Assembly: GCA_035638255.1 (NCBI GenBank)
Contig: DASRAJ010000063.1
Location: 62,001 to 126,000, forward strand
Reading direction: 5' to 3'
Source of the DNA: DASRAJ01 sp035638255
GTDB lineage: Bacteria > Bacteroidota > Bacteroidia > Chitinophagales > UBA10324
Length of the DNA: 64,000 bases
Shown: in pieces, positions 57,657 to 64,000 of the stretch
Numbering within the stretch: position 1 is the first letter of the stretch
How the letters are laid out: each line of letters begins with the position of its first letter
Made by a program: the position numbers and the translations under genes
The notes under the pieces: generated by a model
Seen by the model: only the letters and a program-made list of their open reading frames with translations
The model's database searches: none
What the model was told of the DNA's origin: nothing

Positions 57657-60600
57657 TCATCCTGAAAATGTGAGTGTCACTCTTGTTCCTGCTTCCGGTA
57701 GTGAAGAAATTTTCAGATCACCTTTCAGTGTGCGGGCACGTTCCTGCATGGTGTATAATCCATTTCCTGAAATCACTTCTTCTTTTTTAAACCCAATTCC
57801 GTCATCACTGATCTCCATTACGATTTTATTTCCTTTTCTCCCGAACAAAATCATTACCGTTTCACATTGCGCATACTTGGTGATGTTGTGAATAGCTTCC
57901 TTGAAAATCAAAAACAGCTCCTTTCTTTTTTCCTGTGTCAGCTTTACAGAATCCAAATGTTCATCGAGAACAAAATTCACCATTATATTCTTTGGCTGCA
58001 GCATGTCAATCGCATATCGCTTCATGCGCAGCACCATTTGATCGAAACGATCATTGCGCGGCTGGATGCTCCACACGATATAGTTCATGTTTTCCTGCAT
58101 CTCCTGGCTGGTAGATGAAATTTTTTCGAGCACCCCTTTAAGATCATCTTGCTCTGTTCCGGATTTCATTTTCGCAACTTCAGAATACAGGTTGATCGTG
58201 CTGAGTGCCGACCCCACATCATCATGCAGATCATTGGCAATTTTATTACGAACTGACTGGAGTCGTGAAATCTGTTTCAAACGGACCTGGTTGATCAGCG
58301 TTGTAACTGCAACGATAAAAACCGTGATCAGCAGGTAGAACCACCATTGCTGCCAGTATGGGGGCAACACCTTAAAGGAAACAAGATCAACAGCGTCACT
58401 CCATTCTCCATTCGCGTCTGTCACCTTTACTTTAAAAGTATAAGCGCCGGGAGGCAAGCTCGTGAAACTTGCATTGCTTTCTTTGCCGGACGCAGTCCAG
58501 GAATCATTCAATCCGGCCAGTTGATACCGGTAGCGTACCGTGGAGGATGCAAGCTGCAGCGATGAAAAACTGATTGTGAAAAAATTTTTCCCGTGAGGAA
58601 ATTCCAGATCACCAAAGGCTGATGTTTTAAAAATACTGCGATCCATCACTTTGAAATCAGTGAGATAAATCTTCGGTGGTATGGTTTCAAAATGAAATGA
58701 GTCAGGGTAGAATGTCACCAGATAATTTCCTGCACCATAGCTGAATGCCCCATCCTCCCGCGTGAGCAATCGTGCGGGATATTTCAGAATCCATTCAGGA
58801 TTGGGGACGGTGACATCACCAAATTTTTTTGCAGATGCGTCAAACACCTCAAATCCCTCCGGCGTTGGAATCCAATAACGATGGTGGCGATCAGGGTAAA
58901 TGCCAAGCATGTTATTGCCTGCAGGAGTTTGAGCAGCATAGTGATGAAAAATTTTTCCGTCAAACTCATTCAAGCCGTCACCCATGGTTGTCACCCACAA
59001 ATGATTTTGCTCATCAGCATAAATTCCACTCACATTGTCTCCTGAAATGGTAGAATCATTCCCGGGAAAATTGAGGAAGGAAATAAAATCATTTTTCAAC
59101 GGATAATTTTTATTCCAGCGAAACAATCCGCCTGCGGTTCCCACCCAAATCTCTCCGTTTCTGTCTTTCACCACAGCATGAATGAGGTTGTTAGCAAGGC
59201 TCGTTGGCACGGTTGCGTCGTGTACAAACGTTACAAGCTTATGATGAATGAGATCATAAAATCCGATGCCATCACCCAATATTCCGATGATGAGAAAGGA
59301 GTGTCCGTCAATAGTATCACCAAGTGCCGATCGCATCTGGAAAGTAATCTTATGAAACCTCAACCGGGTCCACTCCTGATCAGAATCGAGACTCAGGTAT
59401 TCAATGGTTTCAGTAGATGGATGGTAGCGGTAGATGCTATTTTCAGAACACAAAAAATCCTGATCGAATGCTTGAAGGATGTAGGTTGGAGAAGCTTGCC
59501 TTCCCGAATCAATAAATGAAACAAGATGAAAATCCCTTTCGCCTACGCTTCTTTTATAAATGCCTTCATCGGTACACACCCTTAATGTTCCCTCATCATC
59601 TTCATTCACGCTGAAGTGAGTGAGCTCATGATCATCAGTTACCGGCAAACTTTCACCCACAAATTGCCATTGCGAGGGATTGTATTTCGAAATGCCATTA
59701 GAAGTACCGATCCATAACGTTCCTGCCCGGTCTTTAAAAATGCAATTGATTTTATTGGAAGCAATGCTGAATTGATCGCTCCGGTCATGCCTTAGGTTAA
59801 CTGAAGAAAAATTCTCCTTGTTAATCATGAACAGTCCGGAACCTTTGCTTCCCGCAAGCATAAAATTTTTATTCCACGCACAAACGCAAAGTATTTGATC
59901 GTTGATGTCAAGAATTTTTTTCTGCTCGGGATAATGCATAGTGTCTGTTGGCATTCCATATTGCACATATAACCCCTTCCCCCATGCCGCAAGCCATACA
60001 TTGTTGCCGTCAATAACAAAGGAAGGGATGGAAAAAGGTCCCGTGCCTTCTGCGAACCCCCGGAGGGTAATGTGTCCACTATCTTTTTTTATACCATACA
60101 CATAACCGCCCACAAGGAAAGAGATGTACAGCATGGAATCGTTTCCATCAACGTGATGAATCCAGTTGGCGGGAATGGAAGGGTCTTTGGTTGCATGGAC
60201 GGGATCCGGACGCATGTCCCGCCCGAGCCATGATTGCGTGTAATTAAATTGCATTGTTTTTTTATTCAGAAAAATACCTGTCACCACTTCTGCTCCGATG
60301 AGCAAATAATCCTCGTTGTAATCATAAAGGCAATTGAGCCGGTTAGTAGCAATAGAATTTTTGTCGGCAGGATTATTTTTGAACTGATGAAATTGCTTGT
60401 CTCTTGTTTGTAGCGGATCATACCGGGTGAGCCCGCCATCTTTTGTTGCAATCCAAAAAATATTTTGATCATCCTGGAGAATGTCAACAATATCGTTTCC
60501 TGAAAGTGAGTTCATGCTTGCGTCATCATGATAAAATGTTTCCACAACATTTCCATCATAGCGATTGAGTCCGAAGTGTGTTCCAATCCAAAGAAACCCA

Positions 60601-60752
60601 TCGTGATCCTGGTAGATGCAGGTAATGTCATTGCTTGACAATCCTTGTGCTGTAGTAATGTTTTCAAAATGCAGTTGTGGAAACTGTGCAGAAGCTGCCT
60701 GAAATACAATCAGCAGAAGGAATGGAAAAAGCTTTCGGTGGTGGAGCAACAT
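57657..60752 (-). CDS. Sensor histidine kinase with beta-propeller and Y_Y_Y domains
   Basis: From the ATG at 60752 (MLLHHRKLFPFLLLIVFQAA, signal peptide) the protein has 1031 residues. Two-component propeller (reg_prop) blades run from about 25 to 690, with repeats such as IYQDHDGFLWIGTHFGLNRY and IFKDRAGTLWIGTSNGISKY. A Y_Y_Y Ig-like domain (about 700-790) precedes one transmembrane helix (PYWQQWWFYLLITVFIVAVT). The HisKA_3 dimerisation region carries NDLHDDVGSALSTINLYSEV with the phosphoacceptor His, then comes a HATPase_c domain with DDGIGFKKEEV and NGLYTMQERA. It is like hybrid PUL sensors but lacks the receiver, which is supplied by the neighbouring NarL regulator. The ligand is unknown. 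Confidence 0.93.
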   Translation of the reverse strand: MLLHHRKLFPFLLLIVFQAASAQFPQLHFENITTAQGLSSNDITCIYQDHDGFLWIGTHFGLNRYDGNVVETFYHDDASMNSLSGNDIVDILQDDQNIFWIATKDGGLTRYDPLQTRDKQFHQFKNNPADKNSIATNRLNCLYDYNEDYLLIGAEVVTGIFLNKKTMQFNYTQSWLGRDMRPDPVHATKDPSIPANWIHHVDGNDSMLYISFLVGGYVYGIKKDSGHITLRGFAEGTGPFSIPSFVIDGNNVWLAAWGKGLYVQYGMPTDTMHYPEQKKILDINDQILCVCAWNKNFMLAGSKGSGLFMINKENFSSVNLRHDRSDQFSIASNKINCIFKDRAGTLWIGTSNGISKYNPSQWQFVGESLPVTDDHELTHFSVNEDDEGTLRVCTDEGIYKRSVGERDFHLVSFIDSGRQASPTYILQAFDQDFLCSENSIYRYHPSTETIEYLSLDSDQEWTRLRFHKITFQMRSALGDTIDGHSFLIIGILGDGIGFYDLIHHKLVTFVHDATVPTSLANNLIHAVVKDRNGEIWVGTAGGLFRWNKNYPLKNDFISFLNFPGNDSTISGDNVSGIYADEQNHLWVTTMGDGLNEFDGKIFHHYAAQTPAGNNMLGIYPDRHHRYWIPTPEGFEVFDASAKKFGDVTVPNPEWILKYPARLLTREDGAFSYGAGNYLVTFYPDSFHFETIPPKIYLTDFKVMDRSIFKTSAFGDLEFPHGKNFFTISFSSLQLASSTVRYRYQLAGLNDSWTASGKESNASFTSLPPGAYTFKVKVTDANGEWSDAVDLVSFKVLPPYWQQWWFYLLITVFIVAVTTLINQVRLKQISRLQSVRNKIANDLHDDVGSALSTINLYSEVAKMKSGTEQDDLKGVLEKISSTSQEMQENMNYIVWSIQPRNDRFDQMVLRMKRYAIDMLQPKNIMVNFVLDEHLDSVKLTQEKRKELFLIFKEAIHNITKYAQCETVMILFGRKGNKIVMEISDDGIGFKKEEVISGNGLYTMQERARTLKGDLKISSLPEAGTRVTLTFSG

Positions 60753-61072
60753 GGACTGACTACTGCAACTTACGTTTTTTTCCACCGCATAGTTAATGCG
60801 CGTGTAGATGTTGGTGAATGGTAATAAAAGATACGATATGCAATCTTACATGATTGGCGCGAATAGTCTCACGTCGCAAAGAATCGATTGAAAGGCGCTG
60901 ACTTTGCTTCAGCTCAATCTTTTCAAGAGGTTAAGGCAGACTGAGTTCTTTATCTCTGACCTCATACCTTGCAATGAAAACAGAGAAGAACGAAGTTACG
61001 GGAAGTAGTTTCTCTTTGATAATTTCGGCACTTGCTATTGCTATTCCAAATCAAAAATATGTTTTCACTCTC
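60753..61072. other. 320-base gap before the SBBP/PKD gene
   Basis: The divergent leader region holds no gene of its own. In-frame codons from an ATG at 60974 precede the likely start at 61073 and do not look like signal sequence. No clear promoter pair or repeat is found. Confidence 0.4.
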
Positions 61073-64000
61073 ATGAGAATTTCTACCTGGTTTCTTCCGG
61101 TGAGCTTATTGCTGGTCAACAATATCTCTACTGCACAGAGTACTGTTCATCATGATACAAATGAGACAGGAAAAGTGATGAACGAATCTTCGCCGGTCTT
61201 TCTGCAGAATCCGGGACAATGGGATGAATCTGTTTTGTTTCGAACGTCAGCGTCGGGAGCTGAAGTTTCTTTCATGAAAAACAAAATAAGTTTTGCGATA
61301 GCCCGAAGGATAGAGAAAAATATTCAGCAGCAGATTCCTTTGATGAACCTGAACGGAGAACCCAATCCGGAGGCAAATCAAATTTTAGTATGGAATCTGA
61401 ATTTTGAAAATTGCAATCCTTCTACAATTGTGACTCCTGTTGGTTCCCATTCTTCACACAAAAATTATTTTTTAGGAAATGATCCTTCAAAATGGAAGGC
61501 AGATGTTCCCTGCTTTGAAAAAATTATCTATAAAAACATTTATGACGACATTGACCTGTGCTACTATAATAAGAACTCATCGCTTGAATATGATTACACG
61601 GTTCATCCGAACGCCGATCTTTCCTCCATAAGAATGAAGCTTGAAGGAGTGAACAATATTCGCATTGATGAAGCCGGAGATATTGTAATTGAGACCGCTT
61701 TCGGAACCGTGAAGGAGAAGAAACCCATCGCTTATCAAATTATCAACAATGAAACAAAGCCTGTGCAAGTCAGCTTTAGGATTTTGGGAAATGATGTTTA
61801 TGGATTCAGCCTTGAGTCAACGTACGATGCATCATCTAAGCTCATCATTGATCCGGTGATGCTCGAATGGAGCACATTTGCCGGTGGTGGCGTTGATGGT
61901 AACGGATATGTTTTTGATCTTGCCGTTGACAGTGCAGGATATGTGTATGCCACCGGTTATTACAACGATGATTTTCCGGTTACTTCCGGTGTTTACGATA
62001 CCTCTTACAACCAGGGTGGCAGTTGCGGCTTTGGAGGATCGTTTGAAGATGTCTTCGTAATAAAATTAAATCCGGATGCCACTTCAATTGTATGGGCGAC
62101 TTATGTCGGCGGAAGTTGTGCCGAGCGTGGACGCGGTATTGCCATCAATCCGCAGGGAGATTGTTTTGTTACAGGCTGGACAAGGTCCGTTGATTTTCCC
62201 AAAGTAAATTCCATTCTGTCATCTTTAAATGGAAGTACCGATGCTTTCGTGTTACGATTGAACAGTAATGGTACCGTGCTCAGCTATTCAAGTGACTTTG
62301 GTGGTGAGTACAATGATTGGGCAGAGAAGATAGTTATTGACAAGAACAACGAAGCGGTGGCTACAGGCGCCACTCTTAATCTTCTTGGTGATCCCGGTTT
62401 CCAGGTTACTGCAAATGCTTTTCAATACAATTACGGTGGAGGCAGTTACCAATCTGATGCTTATGTAATCAAATTTACCGCATCCGGAAATCTTATATGG
62501 GCCTCTTATCTTGGAGGATCATTGTGGGATTGGGGTTATAGTATTGGTCTTGATTCTTCCGATAAAATTTATGTAACCGGGCGAGGACAAACAGGATTTC
62601 CCACGACACCCGGTGCTTTTCAAACGGCTAACAATGGATCTGATGATGTGTTTGTAACCTGCATTGATTCTTCAGGTACTTCAATTATTTATTCAACGCT
62701 CGTAGGCGGATCAACTACCACGAATGGAAGTTGCGCCTGTGAATCAGGCAATTCCATATATGTAAATAAGCAGGGTGAAACTTATGTAACCGGCAATGTG
62801 CGCTCATCAGATTTCCCTGCTACCGTAGGGGCTTATGATGTTTCCTTCAACGATGGTTACTATGGTGACAACTTTGCTTTCGAACTCAACGCAACAGGAA
62901 GCGATCTTGTTTTTTCAACGTACCTCGGCGGCGCCACGCTCGATATAGGATGGGGAATTGATGTAAATGATTCCGGCGAAGTTTTTCTGTCCGGTTATTC
63001 TGATGCATCGGATTTTCCAACTACCACTTGTGCATTTGACAGCACCTACAACGGAACCACCGATGCTGATTTTACCATCAGCAAATTAAGTAAAGACGGA
63101 AGTACGCTGCTGTACTCAACTTACATTGGCGGAAATGACCAGGATTATTGGGAGCCGAAAGTGAGAGTGATGGGTGATGAATGCGATCAGCGAATAGTGT
63201 TTAGCGGCACCAGTCATTCGCAGGATTTTCCTACTACAGCAGGAACCATTCAACCCGTTAAGTTAAACGGAGTGAATGATCAGCCCGTGATATTTAAGAT
63301 GCAGCCAAAAATTTTTCCGGGATTCATTTCACCCGATAGTGTTGCCTGCAATGATGCAGTATCATTTTCTGATACCACTAATGTTTGCGGCCTCTGGAAT
63401 CCTTCCTTCATGACCGAGCAATGGGATTTTGGTGATGGCACTTTTGCAAATGGAAATACCGCTACACATGTGTACTCCGCTGCAGGAACATACACGGTGA
63501 AATTAGTAACAGGATGCCCGATGGATTCTGTTTCAAAAACAATTGTGGTCAGTTGCGGCAATTTATCAAGCGTTCAGATTGCTTGTACCGATACTTCACT
63601 CTGCGAAAAATTCTGCATCAGCTTTACCGATCTTTCCATCAACAACCCGGTAACATGGCAATGGATTTTTGAGGGAGGAAGTCCGCCCGCTTCAACAGAT
63701 CAAAATCCGGCGATGATCTGTTACAATGATTCAGGAATGTTTGATGTAACACTCATTACTACAGATGGGGGCGGCAACATGGATACACTTGCTTTGCACG
63801 ACTTCATCACTGTGTTTTCAAATCCTGCCGCCCCGGTTATCACTCAATCCAGTGATACACTTTTTTCTACACCGGCGGCTTCTTATAAATGGTATCTCGA
63901 TGCATACCCTATTCCGGGCGCGACGAACCAGGATTATATAATTACTCAATCAGGATTGTACACCGTTGAAGTGGGCAATCAATCCGAATGCACAGCAGAG
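61073..64000 (+). CDS. Giant SBBP-repeat/PKD surface protein, 3' end outside window
   Basis: The frame is open from the ATG at 61073 to the edge, 976 codons. It starts with a signal peptide (MRISTWFLPVSLLLVNNIST, then AQ). A DUF7948-type N-terminal domain (about 40-260) has PVFLQNPGQWDESVLFR and YKNIYDDIDLCYYNKNSSLE. From about 265 to 735 come SBBP repeats, each about 60-80 residues (AVDSAGYVYATGYYNDDFPV, GIAINPQGDCFVTGWTRSVD, IDVNDSGEVFLSGYSDASDF). PKD domains follow at about 745-825 (EQWDFGDGTFANGNTATHVY) and about 840-910 (TWQWIFEGGSPPASTDQNPA). Such proteins usually end in a gliding-motility or T9SS tail, so it is probably a T9SS surface protein. The start could also be 60974. Confidence 0.88.
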   Translation, partial: MRISTWFLPVSLLLVNNISTAQSTVHHDTNETGKVMNESSPVFLQNPGQWDESVLFRTSASGAEVSFMKNKISFAIARRIEKNIQQQIPLMNLNGEPNPEANQILVWNLNFENCNPSTIVTPVGSHSSHKNYFLGNDPSKWKADVPCFEKIIYKNIYDDIDLCYYNKNSSLEYDYTVHPNADLSSIRMKLEGVNNIRIDEAGDIVIETAFGTVKEKKPIAYQIINNETKPVQVSFRILGNDVYGFSLESTYDASSKLIIDPVMLEWSTFAGGGVDGNGYVFDLAVDSAGYVYATGYYNDDFPVTSGVYDTSYNQGGSCGFGGSFEDVFVIKLNPDATSIVWATYVGGSCAERGRGIAINPQGDCFVTGWTRSVDFPKVNSILSSLNGSTDAFVLRLNSNGTVLSYSSDFGGEYNDWAEKIVIDKNNEAVATGATLNLLGDPGFQVTANAFQYNYGGGSYQSDAYVIKFTASGNLIWASYLGGSLWDWGYSIGLDSSDKIYVTGRGQTGFPTTPGAFQTANNGSDDVFVTCIDSSGTSIIYSTLVGGSTTTNGSCACESGNSIYVNKQGETYVTGNVRSSDFPATVGAYDVSFNDGYYGDNFAFELNATGSDLVFSTYLGGATLDIGWGIDVNDSGEVFLSGYSDASDFPTTTCAFDSTYNGTTDADFTISKLSKDGSTLLYSTYIGGNDQDYWEPKVRVMGDECDQRIVFSGTSHSQDFPTTAGTIQPVKLNGVNDQPVIFKMQPKIFPGFISPDSVACNDAVSFSDTTNVCGLWNPSFMTEQWDFGDGTFANGNTATHVYSAAGTYTVKLVTGCPMDSVSKTIVVSCGNLSSVQIACTDTSLCEKFCISFTDLSINNPVTWQWIFEGGSPPASTDQNPAMICYNDSGMFDVTLITTDGGGNMDTLALHDFITVFSNPAAPVITQSSDTLFSTPAASYKWYLDAYPIPGATNQDYIITQSGLYTVEVGNQSECTAE

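Overview
The window looks like the chromosome of a Bacteroidota bacterium, probably a Chitinophagales/Sphingobacteriia-type lineage. The signs are a SusC/SusD pair, type IX secretion (T9SS) sorting tails, -7 promoter boxes of the form TAnnTTTG, a TamB/lipoprotein-TamA pair, a fused branched-chain E1 dehydrogenase, and SBBP/PKD giant surface proteins. GC is moderate (low to mid 40s %), but lower in 12-17.8 kb. I see no rRNA, phage, transposase, integrase or CRISPR array. There are two tRNA-Arg genes.

Layout. 1-1331 (-): a membrane PAS/GAF sensor running off the left edge. 1553-2914 (+): an alpha-oxoamine synthase. 3060-5348 (-): a Wzz-like and a Wzy/WaaL-like polysaccharide pair. 5783-8813 (+): prs, rplY/ctc, pth and an FAH-family enzyme. 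8994-9764 (-): an RluE-type pseudouridine synthase. 9934-11985 (+): the E1 alpha-beta fusion. 11986-17769 (+): an AT-rich array of small, co-oriented accessory genes. 17858-21810: AraC regulator, fatty acid hydroxylase, secreted protein, DUF4287-like protein. 21860-25617: LD-carboxypeptidase, metG, and a PIN toxin-antitoxin pair. 25714-33026 (-): tamL and tamB. 33392-45166 (-): a polysaccharide utilization locus (two GH144/glucoamylase-like proteins, SusC, SusD, LamG lipoprotein, GH3). 45245-48340: two tRNA-Arg genes flanking an ATP-grasp ligase and a Kv-type channel. 48437-52834 (+): xylFGH-like sugar ABC transporter, interrupted by an S23-type four-helix-bundle gene. 52899-53798 (-): PPK2. 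53970-60752 (-): a T9SS PPC-repeat protein and a two-component system. 61073-64000 (+): the start of a giant SBBP/PKD protein.

The most unusual region is 11.9-16.8 kb. The last 17-43 codons of the E1 gene are repeated, diverged but still in the E1 reading frame, four more times downstream at 12603, 13224, 13875 and 16750. Single-gene cargoes sit between them: a Doc-type toxin module, a zinc-ribbon protein, a secreted HEAT-like protein, a lipoprotein, a YD-like protein and an ATP-grasp protein. Everything is on one strand. One cargo gene is flanked by two copies of a hairpin that differ by a compensatory base change. This looks like an integron-like cassette array anchored on the 3' end of a housekeeping gene, with no recombinase in view.

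A second theme is degenerate 6-10 bp repeats that fill intergenic gaps and sometimes enter genes: metG, the RluE-like tail and the xylF signal peptide. One pair of such arrays forms 47-bp inverted repeats (44/47) around the S23-type gene inside the xyl operon. Two or three stranded fragments of T9SS sorting domains (5477, 8864, 8939) mark old rearrangements.
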